Notes under the pieces: model-generated
The model's database searches: none
Seen by the model: only the letters and a program-made list of their open reading frames with translations
What the model was told of the DNA's origin: nothing
Program-made: the position numbers and the translations under genes
In this document: piece by piece, positions 43,219 through 53,648 of the stretch
Numbering within the stretch: position 1 is the first letter of the stretch
Layout of the letters: each line of letters begins with the position of its first letter
From: Hippopus hippopus
Lineage: Eukaryota > Mollusca > Bivalvia > Cardiida > Cardiidae
Direction: 5' to 3'
NCBI GenBank assembly: GCA_946811185.2
Contig: OX328109.1
Location: 41,152,129-41,216,128, forward strand
DNA length: 64,000 nt

Positions 43219-45789
43219 CACGGGTAGGAAACTTCATATTCAGAGCCAATGGCTCCGACGAGAAAATGTTGTGTTGCTCTTCCGTTTCTGAAGATGTCGG
43301 CTGAAAAACAACCAAAAAACAGGTAAGCTTGTCATTAATTGTAATCATGTGTTCTTATACCTTTGAAAGTCCAAAAAAGGAGAATGTCATGTAATGCTCT
43401 GGTCTTTCAACGTGTTTTCTACACTACGGAAAGTTGTAACAAGTGTATGATGTTGTCTGAATCATTTGTGGCGTGGGTTGACCTTAGCTAAAATATTACG
43501 TCACGGACCTAAATTCAGTCTATTATTGCCATATAATTGGCAATCAAAAGAGAGTCTTGCTGTCCCAAAAGCGTGAATTAATGTCTTGAAATGTTACATT
43601 CACTGCTGGTAAAGAATTGAAAAGAAATAGCACAAAAATGGTAAAAATAAAGAAGGGCTCCGATTATGTGGGCCGGCTCTGAATATGTAAATCGGCACCG
43701 ATTGATGAGGGCTTCATTTCAGAAATTTAGTTTTCTGTAAAAATTTACTTAGGAAGTAGGCTTTGTTTTTCCGTTAATACCTTTTAGTCCAAAACAGAAT
43801 GGTCTATACATGTATATAGCATTTGTCATGCTTTCGTCGTAAGTGCAGCCCACGTGTAAGCAAAAAAAAAAAGAAAAAATATTTGGCATCTTTGGAAGAC
43901 TATCTGGTCTTGAAACGGTCATTAAAAAGCTAGATGGAAAATGTACCGACCGTAGCAGAGATGATGAATAGAAAAAAACTTTTACAAAGCTTGAGAAATA
44001 CAATTGACCTATTCGCATTACACGCCTAGGGTATATGTATGACCACTCTTAACTCTTCTCAACACCTAACATGACACAACAGTATGCCGGGTGGGTGGGG
44101 TATATACAAGTCTTTAACAAAAAAAAAACAAAAAAAAACTCAATTTCACAAGCACACGAAGACCAAAAATGTTCATAGATCCCTGATTTTGATTTTACTC
44201 ACTCAGATCTTTCAATGCAGAATATGTTATATATTAGTTATTTTCTAAGCCTTTTTATCCTAAATAATGACTCAAAACAGCTAATTGCATATACCATCAG
44301 TAAATCATGATATTGGAGCTGCATTCTCAATCTAATTACGGCGTAAAGTGAATGATTTCTAATGATTACATTAGAAATGGAGAGGGGTCGGTGTGAGATT
44401 TCTGAAACAAGTGCAAACGACAATGTTTAGGACATTCATACAAATATGCAGGACGGAAAAAGAAAAATAAATAACTCAAAGCTATTCATTATGAACCCTT
44501 AAAGTGCCTGTCACAACTTAAGTTGGTTCTGCAGCCAGTATAGATCAATATTAGACTGTACAAAACGTGATCGTTTGTTTGTTTGGATGAATATTTGTTT
44601 ATCATCGGCTTAAAGATAACTGATATGTGACATTTTCTGATCTAATATGCATCTGGTTAATTGAACATTGAAAGATCTGAGTAAGTACTATCAGAATCAG
44701 GGTTCTATGAACATTTTTGGTCTTGACGTGCTTGTGAAATAGATTCTTTTTCGTTGTTAAAGACTTGTATATACCCCACCCACCTGACATACTGTTGTGT
44801 AGTGTTAAGTATTGAAAATACTTAAGAGTGTTCACACATATACCCTGAGGCGTCTATTGCGAATAGATCAATTGTATTTCTCACGCTTTGTAAAAGTTTT
44901 TTTCTATTCATCATCTCTGCTACGGTCAGTACATTTTCCATCTAGCTTTTTAATGACTGTTTTAGGACCAAAGAGCCTTCCAAAGATGCCAAATATTTTT
45001 TCATTATTTTTGCTTACGTGTGGGCTGCACTTACGACGAAAGCATGACAAATACTATATACTTGTATAGACCATTCTGTTAATCAAAAGCTACATAAAAG
45101 TATTTTCAAAATTTAGATAGACTAATGTTCGACAGCATTTTTTCAATCGTGACAATACCAGTCCTTTGTATGTTCATAAATTCGGTCATGTTCCATCCAC
45201 CAATAGTGCTATATTTTGGACTGAAAGGTGTTAATGGAAAAACAAAGCCTACTTCCTAAGTAATTTTTTACAAAAAACTAAAGTTTTGAAATGAAGCCCT
45301 CATCAATCGGTGCCGACTTACATATTCAGAGCCGGCCCACATAATCGGAGCCCTTCTTTATTTTCACCATTTTTGTGCTATTTCTTTTCAATTCTTTACC
45401 AGAAGTAAATGTAACATTTGAAGACATTAGTTCACGCTTTTGGAACAGCAAAACTCTCTTTTAATTGCCATTTATATGGCAATAATAGACTGAATTTAGG
45501 TCTGTGACGTATTATTTTAGCTAAGGTCAACCCACGCCACAAATGATTCAGACAACATCATACACTTGTTACAACTTTCTGTAGTGTAGAAAACACATTG
45601 AAAGACCAGAGCATTGCATGACATTCTCCTTTTTTGGACTCTCAAAGATCGAAGAACACATGATTACAAATAATGACAAGCTTACCTGTTTTTTGGTTGT
45701 TTTTCAGCCGACATCTTCAGAAACGGAAGACCAACACAACATTTTCTCATCGGAGCCATTGGCTCTGAATATGAAGTTTCCTACCCGTG
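43219..45789. mobile_element. 2.57-kb foldback element with ~1-kb inverted arms
   Basis: CACGGGTAGGAAACTTC at the left and its exact complement at the right. The arms run about 43219-44225 and 44660-45789 and stay similar throughout; the right arm has ~140 extra bases (about 45075-45230). The 5-bp duplication TATAG flanks it (43214-43218 and 45790-45794) and the family B host sequence is restored when the element is removed. Each arm has the same short start-like exon (ATG at 43294 on + and 45714 on -, MSAEKQPKN, then GTAAGC donor). The loop (44226-44660) has no ORF but includes a MITE-2 piece. CAC..GTG tips with 5-bp duplications recall Transib-type elements, but no transposase supports this. 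Confidence 0.85.
44493..44580 (+). repeat. MITE-2 fragment in the foldback loop
   Basis: ACCCTTAAAGTGCCTGTCAC, TAGATCAATATTAGACTGTA and CAAAACGTGATC match the left half of the family. Confidence 0.5.
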
Positions 45790-46253
45790 TATAGGGAAAA
45801 CTTTAAAAACATACCTAGCCACAAGGCCTAGGGTTACCGAATTTTACATGTCGCTTTATCTAGTTGGCCTCTACCAAGAGGGCCCAAATTATAACTTGGG
45901 GTCAAGTTTGGCCCCATCCCAGGGGTCACAAGTTTCATATGGGCTTTTATAGTGAAAACTTTAGAAATCTTCTTGTTGCTAACCATAAGACCTAGGGCTA
46001 CTAAATTTAGCCCTGTCTCAGGGATCTCGTGTTTTACAGAGCCTTTTATTGAGGAAATTTTGAAAATCTTCTTGTATATAACCATGCATGCTGGACTTGT
46101 ATTATTTTGTATGGGGCTTTATGTTGTGGACATCCACCAGGATTCAAGTAATTGTAGGTTTGTGGCCAATTGGCCAAGTATTGTAATGTTTGGCTTGAAG
46201 TGTTTTGACTTTATAGCCAGTGGAGCGATACAGGGCCATCATGGCCCTCTTGT

Positions 46254-46640
46254 TCTTTTTTCACATCTTCCATTGACGTTTTCATTTTCGTATTTTTTGT
46301 AAAGAAGTCCCCTGCTTATTCTTACTTTGTTTGACTATTCTCACTTAGCACTGCCCTTTGAATTCTTACTTTGTCCAAGCCTATACCTACTTTGGGCATG
46401 TATCATTCACTTTTTTGTTCCAGAACTTTACTGTTCTGCCACTGAAAAAAAAATGTTTTCTGCTACTAAAGTTTTGGAAATCCTCTTGTCGAAAGCATTT
46501 TTTTGTTAATCTACTTTTTTTGAGTTAATTGATATTTGGTATGAACAATACTTGGTAAGACCTGCTTGTATTCATTGACATCACCTTTGCATTTGAAAAA
46601 GACATGACGTGATAAAGGGGGGGGGGGCTTTGCTATTTTT
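46254..46640. other. no gene; short repeated motif and G-run
   Basis: Diverged CTTACTTTGT motifs repeat at 46320-46395 and a G run ends at 46627. No coding evidence. Confidence 0.4.
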
Positions 46641-47856
46641 AGCTGACCTGAGCACATAGTGCTCAAGGTGAGCTTTTTGTGATCATGCTTTCTCCGTCGT
46701 GCATCATGTGTCGTCCATCATCAACTTTTACCTTGTGTACGATCTAGAGGCCACATTTTCAGTGCAATACCCATGATACTTGGTCAGAATATTTGCCTTG
46801 ATGATATCTTAGACGAGTTTGAAAATGGGTCATGTCAGGTCAAAACTAGGTCACTAGGTCAAATCTTAGAAAAACCTTGTGTACGCTCTGGAGGCCCCAT
46901 TTTCAGTCCAATACTCTTGAAAGTTGGTCAGAATGTTTGTTTTGATGTTTCCTTGTATGCGTTTGAAAATGGGTGATATTAGGTCAAAAACTATGTCACT
47001 TGGTCAAATCTTAGGAAAACCTTGTGTATGCTCTAGAGGCCACGTTTTCAGCCCAATACTCTTGAAAGTTGGTCAGAATGTTTGTCTTGATGATATCTCG
47101 AACGAGTTTGAAAATGGATCATGTCGGGTGGTCAAAAACTAGGTCACTTGGTCATATCTTAGAAAAACCTTGCGTACGCTCTGGGGGCCACATTTTCAGT
47201 CCAATACTCTTGAAAGTTCTTCAGAATGTTTGTCTTGATGATATCTTGGACGCGTATGAAAATGGGTCATATTGGGTCAAAAACTAGGTCACTTGGTCAA
47301 ATCTTAGAAAAACCTTGTGTACGCTCTAGAGGCCACATTTTCAGTGCAATACTCTTGAAAGTTGGTCAGAATGTTTGTCTCCATGATATCTCAAACGAGT
47401 TTGAAATTGGGTCATGTTGGGTCAAAAACTAGGTCACAAGGTCAAATCTTAGAAAACCCTTGTGTAAGCTCTGGAGGCCACATCTTCAGTCCAATACTCT
47501 TGAAAGTTGGTCAGAATGTTTGTCTTGATGATATCTCTGACAAGTTTGTAAATGGGTCATATTTGGTCAAAAACTAGGTCACTACATGTAGGTAAAATCT
47601 TAGAAAAAACCTTGTGTACACTCTAGAGGCCACAATTAAGTTCAGTACTCGAGAAACTTGGTCAAAATGTTTGTCTTGATGACATCTTGGATGAATCTAG
47701 AAAAAGCTTGTGTACAAGCTAGATGCCAAATTTTCAGTCCAATAATTATGTAAGCTTGTTAGAATGTTTGTCATTATATCTTGAAAGATTTAAAATGGAT
47801 CATGTTTGGTCAAAAGGCTCAGGTGAGCGACTTCAGGGCCATTATGGCCCTCTTCT
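46641..47856 (+). mobile_element. tandem-core element, family A1, seven ~146-bp units
   Basis: The left end AGCTGACCTGAGCACATAG has an AGCAC..GTGCT hairpin. The right end GGCTCAGGTGAGCGACTTCA is inverted relative to the left tip and is followed by AGGGCCATTATGGCCCT and a T-rich end. Seven units (GTTGGTCAGAATGTTTGTCT, GATGATATCT, AACTAGGTCACTTGGTCAAA, ACCTTGTGTACGCTCT) recur every ~146 bp. Each unit opens a ~70-aa frame starting MFVLM; this is a by-product of the repeat, not a gene. Units are 85-95% alike by eye. Confidence 0.75.
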
Positions 47857-47936
47857 TTCTATGAAAGCTTATTGCCATACAAAGTTCTCATGGTTTATGT
47901 CTCTGTCAGTGCCAATTAAGCCCATGATACATTTCT

Positions 47937-47982
47937 TTAGTAGCCAGTGGAACGATACAGGGCCATCAGTAGCCCTCTTGCT
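47937..47982 (+). repeat. solo 3' end of family B
   Basis: TAGTAGCCAGTGGAACGATA, CAGGGCCATCAGTAGCCCTC then TTG. Only the right terminus is present, with a degenerate hairpin. Confidence 0.65.
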
Positions 47983-48084
47983 TTAAAATTTCACTTTGAC
48001 AATTCAAACAAGACATGTGTGTATGCATACTAGAAAAAAAAAATTGCTGTAGGATCTTCTTCAATTCATCATTTGCCAAACAGC

Positions 48085-48534
48085 CCTGTCTTTTAAAAAC
48101 CCCAAAGGAAGAAGACTTTTGCAAACATTGTGGGAAAAAGAGAAAATGCTATAAATAGCTCTCTCATTTCCCACAATGTTTTCTATCTGTTCAGAGACAA
48201 ATCCTATTAATTAGAACACATTTTATTTTTTGTCTGCAAATGGCTTGCAACACGTGAAAAAGGGGAATTAGGACATTTGCGTAAAATGCCGTCTTGGATC
48301 TGCCTAGCAGTCCGAGCAGGCTAATCCGAGACGGCACTTTACGACTACATTAGATTTTATGCTACTGTAAACTTGCGCACAACAGAAAATTACATAAAAA
48401 CGGAAAGTGTCATTTTGGATTAGCCTGTGTGGACTGCGCAGGCTGATCTGAGACGATACTTTACGCAAATGTCCAAATGCCCCTTTTCGCATGTTGCAGG
48501 CCAAATGATTTCAGTTTGGACTTGTGTGTCAAAG
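48085..48534 (+). repeat. MITE-1 split by MITE-3, upstream of the zinc-finger gene
   Basis: The left part 48085-48242 (AAACATTGTGGGAAAAAGAG, CCCACAATGTTTTCTATC, TTTGTCTGCAAATG) resumes at 48503 (AAATGATTTCAGTTTGGAC, TTGTGTG). The break is filled by the 260-bp MITE-3 with AAATG duplicated. The MITE lies about 30 bp before the gene's splice acceptor. Confidence 0.7.
48243..48502. repeat. MITE-3, 260 bp, GC-richer hairpin element
   Basis: Ends GCTTGCAACACGTGAAAAAG and CTTTTCGCATGTTGCAGGCC are inverted. Internal inverted blocks GCAGGCTAATCCGAGACGGC and GCAGGCTGATCTGAGACG flank GTGTGGACTGCGC. Flanked by AAATG on both sides. The second copy is 50326-50585. Confidence 0.8.
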
Positions 48535-48540
48535 ATCTGA

Positions 48541-48566
48541 TTTTCTTTTATTCTTTTTGCTGTAGG
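48541..48566 (+). promoter_or_regulatory. 3' splice site of the zinc-finger gene
   Basis: A T-rich tract (TTCTTTTATTCTTTTTGC) is followed by TGTAG, with the exon starting at 48566 (GGAAGAAGGCCTGAAC). The pseudogene conserves the exon start GAAAGAAGGACTAAAC after its own TATATAG, so a non-coding first exon upstream is inferred. Confidence 0.65.
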
Positions 48567-48593
48567 GAAGAAGGCCTGAACATAAAGTGAAAG

Positions 48594-49790
48594 ATGGAGG
48601 AAATACTGAAGAATGGTGAGATCTCAGACACTGATAGTGCTTCAGAGAGTGAAAATATAGTCACAGAACATGTTGGCAATGAGTTGGAACGTGAAATCAG
48701 AGTGGGAGATGAAAAAAGAGTGGCATATGAAATTGGACTTGCAAATCATCTTGAAGTAGGAAATAAAATGAATGATACTATTCATGGGAGTTTTGAGTGT
48801 GAATACAGCATGACTAATAGCATTGACATGCGTTCTGAAGCTGAAAAGAAAACAGTAAATATATGTTATAATGGCAGAAGGTTGGTTGACGAGAGTGGAA
48901 CAGCTGGTCATTTGGACATAAAATTAGAAGATGAGAAGGTCTGTGAGGGACAGAATAATTTCCAACCTTCAATGATCCCAAAACACATATTTATCAGTCA
49001 AAATGGACATGGAAATGCAAGAATATGCTGTTGGGAGTCAGATTATGATAATTATATTGATGATGGTGATTGTGGTGAAGATCTTTGGCAGACTGACACA
49101 GCTGACATCCAGAATGAATTCATTTGTGATACTTGTAATCAAGGTTTTGGAAAGAAAAAATACCTAGTACAACACATAGTAAAACATATGTATGATAGAA
49201 AATTATATAAATGCAGATTCTGTCTCAAGGAATTAGCCTCAAAACAGAGTCTAAGAGCTCATGAAACATTACATACAGATGAGAAACTTTATGAATGCAA
49301 AGTTTGTAAATTGTCTTGTCGTACTAGAAAAATTCTTCAATTGCATGTCAAAAAGATACACTGCGGACATGCTCACTATATCTGTGAAGTTTGCGGTCTC
49401 TCATTTCACAAACAACTGTATTTAAAGGAGCACAGCTCTCTACACACGGGAGAGAAAAGGTATGAGTGTAAGTACTGTGAGAAAACATTTCGCAGATCAA
49501 ATCTGTGTTCTAAACATATGAGAACGCAGCATCAAAGATTACCTTGTGACAAATGTGACTTAATATTCAGTTGCAGAAGACAGTTGAAAAAGCATCAAAC
49601 GGTGCATTTAGATAGGCCGTATAAATGCGATCAGTGTGAAGCCTCATTTACTCAAAATACAAACCTAACAAAACATAAAGTCATTCATTCTGGTATTAAA
49701 CCTTACAAATGTAATCTGTGTGGAAATGCATACGCTCACAAAAGTAATCTAAATAAGCATTTTAAGGATAGACATTCTTTGAGTTGGTGA
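48594..49790 (+). CDS. C2H2 zinc-finger protein, eight fingers (398 aa)
   Basis: Residues 1-175 form an acidic, Ser/Glu-rich N-terminus (NGEISDTDSASESE) without a recognised domain such as KRAB, BTB or ZAD. Residues about 176-395 hold eight C2H2 fingers: FICDTC, YKCRFC, YECKVC, YICEVC, YECKYC, LPCDKC, YKCDQC and YKCNLC, each with two His. The linkers HTDEKLYEC, HTGEKRYEC and HSGIKPYKC follow the TGEKP pattern of DNA-binding arrays, so a nuclear sequence-specific regulator is likely; the target is unknown. The ATG is 28 bases into an exon that begins at a conserved acceptor, and the same ATG opens the pseudogene at 13650. The whole coding sequence is in one exon. A nearby paralogue and surrounding repeats suggest a lineage-specific expansion. 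Confidence 0.9.
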   Translation: MEEILKNGEISDTDSASESENIVTEHVGNELEREIRVGDEKRVAYEIGLANHLEVGNKMNDTIHGSFECEYSMTNSIDMRSEAEKKTVNICYNGRRLVDESGTAGHLDIKLEDEKVCEGQNNFQPSMIPKHIFISQNGHGNARICCWESDYDNYIDDGDCGEDLWQTDTADIQNEFICDTCNQGFGKKKYLVQHIVKHMYDRKLYKCRFCLKELASKQSLRAHETLHTDEKLYECKVCKLSCRTRKILQLHVKKIHCGHAHYICEVCGLSFHKQLYLKEHSSLHTGEKRYECKYCEKTFRRSNLCSKHMRTQHQRLPCDKCDLIFSCRRQLKKHQTVHLDRPYKCDQCEASFTQNTNLTKHKVIHSGIKPYKCNLCGNAYAHKSNLNKHFKDRHSLSW

Positions 49791-50325
49791 AGTCTTTCGC
49801 ACTATTATTTACATGTACCTGAAAAAAGTTTCAGCTAGAACACGTGTCATATGGAGATAAAAACAGGATCACACATCTCGGTAAAAAAATTGTACAGATC
49901 TACATAGTGTTAAATATTGTTCCAAATATGGTATGATGATTTATCTCATGCGAGGAATATTTATGTACTGATTTGACTGGTTAAAATGCAACGTTATGAT
50001 ATTCATCTGCCATTTATAAAAGCGACTCACTACTCCATTACTTGTCTTATTTTGTTCACCACCTCTGATTAAAATGTCAAGAATTCCAAATTTTGTTGTT
50101 GAAAGTTGTAGGTATATAACCAAAGGAATATTATGTTGTAGTAACGTTCTAGGTGCTTGTATGTGCTTCATGCTGCATAGGAAAATGATGTCATCTAGCT
50201 CAGCCTTTAGGTCTCGTGCGATAGCAAATTTTCTCAAGCTGCTCAAATCAGATACAAGCACAAGGGAAGTTACTATAACAGCATGTACTGTATTTGTTAC
50301 ACATTGTTTGAAAAGATACCAAATG
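49791..50325. other. 3' flank, no assigned feature
   Basis: Probable 3' UTR and beyond; no canonical AATAAA is obvious near the stop. Between about 50000 and 50310 both strands stay open (120-160 aa including MITE-3 sequence), with no family signature, so neither is called. Confidence 0.4.
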
Positions 50326-50585
50326 GCCTGCAACACACGAAAAGGGGCATTCAGACATTTGCATAAAGTGCCGTCTTGGATCGGCCTGTGCAATCTGTGC
50401 AGGCTAATCCCAGATGGCACTTTACGACTACATTAGATTTTGTGATACAGTGGATTTGCGCAAAACAGAAAATTACATAGAAACAGAAAGTGCCGTCTCG
50501 GATTAGCCTGCGCGGACTGGGCAGGCTGATCCGAGACGACACTTTACGCAAATGTCAGAATGCCCCTTTTCGCGTGTTGCAGGCC
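50326..50585. repeat. MITE-3, second copy
   Basis: GCCTGCAACACACGAAAAGG at the left and CTTTTCGCGTGTTGCAGGCC at the right, same length as 48243-48502, with CAGGCTAATCCCAGATGGC and CAGGCTGATCCGAGACGAC inside. No target duplication visible. Confidence 0.8.
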
Positions 50586-50639
50586 AGTTATGTTCACTGC
50601 AAACAAGTTCAGGAGTACTCAAGTCTTTAACAGTTGACA

Positions 50640-50860
50640 ACATTTCAAATGTGTCCATTTTGAAAGCATTTGTATGCAACATAATTACATATGGTCCAAC
50701 TGATAGTACAGGTATTTGTCTTTGAAAGTTAACTGTTTAGAAAATACTATGATAAAAGGAGAAAATGCTCGTTACCTTCATTTTCTCCTTTTCCAACAAT
50801 AATTTGAAAAGTTTTTTTTTTTCTCTTGGACATTGAAACTGTGGACTTTGAATAAGCGAA
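50640..50860 (-). repeat. MITE-1 copy
   Basis: Reversed order: TGTGTCCATTTTGAAAGCAT, TTGTATGCAACAT, AAAAGGAGAAAATGCTCG, TTCATTTTCTCCTTTTCC. The ends are worn. Confidence 0.65.
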
Positions 50861-50954
50861 TAAAGGGACACAGTTAGAATTTCTTGACAAGACTTTGTAT
50901 TTGAGAGTTTTCTTTTTCTTATGTTTAGTCCACCACACAACAAAAGGCTTTAAG

Positions 50955-51169
50955 CCTTGACAACACAATCCCCAGTGTTAATGATCCTTAGAGTAAAATC
51001 TTGTGAAAACGTGCGAAAAGGAGAAAATGCTGGTAACCAGCATTTTCTCCTTTTCCCACATTGTTTTCTACCCTTCCCAAAATAAATTTCAAATTTTCAG
51101 TCACATTCATTTTGTCTGCAAATGCTTGTCATTTAGACAAGTTAAGAACTTTGTTGTTTGGTAGAGTTA
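50955..51169 (+). repeat. MITE-1 copy
   Basis: GACAACACAATCCCC at the left, perfect palindrome GAGAAAATGCTGGTAACC with its complement, TTTGTCTGCAAATG and GTTTGGTAGAGTTAA. Confidence 0.75.
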
Positions 51170-51250
51170 AGCTACAATTTTTACTGACAACATTTATTGG
51201 CCTGCAGGATAATAGAGAGTATAAGGAACCCTAAAGAGATGAACAGCCTT

Positions 51251-51416
51251 TTAACCCTTTACAAGACGACAAAATTTTAGCCTTGTTAGGGTAGAAAACA
51301 TTGTGGGAAAAGGAGAACATGCTGGTCGCCAGCATTTTCTCCTATCCCCACAATGTTTTCTAAAGAGCTCCTATCCCAGGGTCTTTAAAAGTGGGCATTG
51401 TGTGGTAACAGGTTAA
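51251..51416 (-). repeat. MITE-1 copy, shortened
   Basis: TTAACCCTTTACAAGACGAC, TAGGGTAGAAAACATTGTGG, GCTGGTCGCCAGC centre, GTGTGGTAACAGGTTAA. The left part has an internal deletion. Confidence 0.75.
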
Positions 51417-51476
51417 AATGGTTTCCTATGAAAATCAGTACATGGAAATGTGGGCAAGCAAATGATGTACTAGACT

Positions 51477-51655
51477 CATTTACACACAATCACATGTTTT
51501 AACGACCCTAGGGGAGAAGGATTTTGATCAAATATTTTGGAACCACTATGGTTTTTTCCAAGCAGAGATCTGTGACCGACTTGTACCAATTTCGAACATT
51601 TCATCTGCAGTTACTCTCAATTTTGAAAAGAAAAGAACTTGTTGTTTAAGTTAAG
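51477..51655 (+). repeat. MITE-1 copy, heavily decayed
   Basis: TTACACACAATCACATGTTT, AACGACCCTAGG, GAAAAGAAAAGAACTTGTTG, GTTTAAGTTAAG. The central palindrome is lost. Confidence 0.45.
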
Positions 51656-51843
51656 AACCCGGAGGAAGAGGCTTTTTGAATCATTATGAGAAAATAAGGA
51701 AACCAGCATTTTCTCCTTTTCCAACAACATTTTTTTACTTTTTCAGAAACAAATTCCATTATCTTAGTCACATTTTATTTGTGGTCGGCAAAAAGCTTTC
51801 AATATAGTCGTGCCAAAAATGTTATCCTCTTGTTTAGAGTTAA
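51656..51843 (+). repeat. MITE-1 copy
   Basis: GAACCCGGAGGAAGAGGC, AACCAGCATTTTCTCC, TTTGTGGTCGGCAAAAAG, TTGTTTAGAGTTAA. The final TTAA is also the first of the next copy. Confidence 0.65.
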
Positions 51844-52057
51844 CCCTTTGCAAAACAATCCCACGCTTGAATAGCCCTGAGGAAGAAGCCTTTTGAAAAT
51901 CTTGTGGGAAACGGAAAATATGGGTGAAAACTCCTTTTCCCACAATGTTTTCTATCCAGTAAAAACACATCAGGTCTTTTATACAGCATTCAAATTTGAC
52001 ATCTGCAGGTGCTTTCAGTTTGGAAAAGTCCAAGCTTTGTTGTTTGGGAAAGGGTTA
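51840..52057 (+). repeat. MITE-1 copy
   Basis: TTAACCCTTTGCAAAACAAT to GTTTGGGAAAGGGTTAA, with TTTGACATCTGCAGGTGC and TTTGGAAAAGTCC. The palindrome centre is partly lost (GAAAATATGGGTGAAAAC). Confidence 0.75.
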
Positions 52058-52139
52058 AGCAATTTACACTATGGTTGATACAGATCACGGTCCGGTTACA
52101 CAAAAGAAACTTAACTCTCTTATTGTTCTCAAATCCGCT

Positions 52140-53142
52140 AAAATCCATGTGTCTGTCCGGGACAGTATCTCCAATACCATTGGACGGAATTTCTTGAAAC
52201 TTTATACGTGTGTATAATAACCCATTCCACCAGTATACATGTAATTTTTTTTTTTATTCGATGCAAAATGGGCGACTAGGAGCGATTAAAATTGAGTTAC
52301 GCGGTCGAGTAAATTTTTGATGTTTTGAGTCTTATCTTGAAAACTATACAAAGTTTTACATAGAACTTGTCACATCTATTAACCACCATTAGGAAATGCA
52401 GTACAGCAAGTTTCACCCAGATTGACCCAAATTGACGAAAAATTTATGAAACTTCATACCTGTGTTCCTTATGATAGTCTGCCAAAATCGTTATTTTTGC
52501 GTTTTTGTTTAAATGTCATGTCATGGAAAAAGGGGAATTGGTGTATTTTTCCATTATGGACAATATCTTTAACTACTGGACAAAATTTTATGAAACTTCA
52601 TATTTATATTAATTATCATAAGCCACAGACAATAGTTATTTGTTTTTATTTCATGAAATGCCATGTCATGAAAAAAGGGGGCTAAATGTATAATTTCATT
52701 ATAGACAGATTTCTTCTAAAATCCTTGACGAAAATTTATAAAACTTCATGCATGTCTTCCTTTTGATAGCCAATTGATACAATTTTTTTTTTTTTTTTAT
52801 ATATAATGTCGTTTCATGGAAAAAGGGGGTTTGATGTATATTTCCAGTATTTTTTTTCATTTAATGAAATTCCATGTTATGGAAAAAGGTGACTTATTGT
52901 ATAATCTCATTATGGACCATTAACAATAAGACCATGTGTAGATGCAAAACATATACCTCTTATATATATTTTTATTTAATGAAATGCTGTGCCATGGAAA
53001 TAGGGGGCTTAATATATAATTTCATCATGGACCAATAACAAAAAGGCCGCATGTACATGCAAAACACAATACCTCTAATATGTTGGTATCAAAAAAGGTC
53101 TTTTTCTGCGGGGATATCATTTCAACGAAATTGCTTGTTTGA
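52140..53142 (+). mobile_element. family C repeat element
   Basis: CCAATACCATTGGACGG near the start and GGGGATATCATTTCAACG near the end match 40160-41832. The core has four to five ~140-bp units built on TGCCATGTCATGGAAAAAGG with CATTATGGACC and AAAACTTCAT-type blocks. No protein is encoded. Confidence 0.65.
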
Positions 53143-53648
53143 AACTTATTTCACTGACATTAACAAGCTTTAGTTTTAAATCTTGATTTATCAAAATGTC
53201 TCAGACTCAACTTGGCAAAGTAATTATGACTTAGTTCTGTTAACTGAGTTAAGTCCGGTTATTTTCTGAGTTGAGTCTGAAGAACGTTATTGCCATCTGT
53301 TAATGTCAGTGAAAGGTGTCTCAAATAACAAGCTCAATTTGAGTCATAAAATGAGTCAGTTAGCAGAATTGAGCAAAATAATAGACTTGAAGATTTTTCG
53401 TGAAATCAGGCCTAGAAGCTTACAAAAACAGGTATGAAATGGAAATTTTTACTTCTACAAAAAATTGAAGAACATGTAACTCCTTTTTACCCTACACCAA
53501 TACAATCATGTGCTTCTTGATTTTGATGAATTATGCTTTTAAGAACATGGTAGGAAAAAGGAGAAAAGTCTTGTAATAACTTTTATCTCAGTCCTCCACA
53601 TTTCTTCATGCTCTATGATCAAAGAAAATTTTATCCTTTGAGTTATAA

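Larger units (their letters stand above)
42473..46253 (+). mobile_element. tandem-core element, family B, interrupted by a foldback element
   Basis: The left end AGCTTCACTGGCCAAAGGCC carries a hairpin. The right end AGCCAGTGGAGCGATACAGG repeats that tip inverted (GCTCCACTGGC against GCCAGTGGAGC), followed by the hairpin AGGGCCATCATGGCCCT and a T-rich end. The core has ~155-bp units (AGGGCTACCAAATTTGGCAT, GTGGACCTCTACCAA, TATAGCCCTGGGGTCAA, GGGGGTCACAAGTTTTACAT). A MITE-1 stub (42444-42470) lies immediately left. No replication protein is encoded. The foldback at 43219-45789 landed inside a unit. Confidence 0.65.

Noticed and set aside
46773..47577. Series of ~70-aa ORFs, each starting MFVLM or similar
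   Set aside because: They arise from the ~146-bp repeat unit of a tandem-core element and run out of frame between units; not a repeat protein.
49941..50436. Overlapping 159-aa (-) and 120-aa (+) ORFs after the zinc-finger gene
   Set aside because: Both include MITE-3 sequence and neither has a family motif; opposite-strand openness suggests chance.
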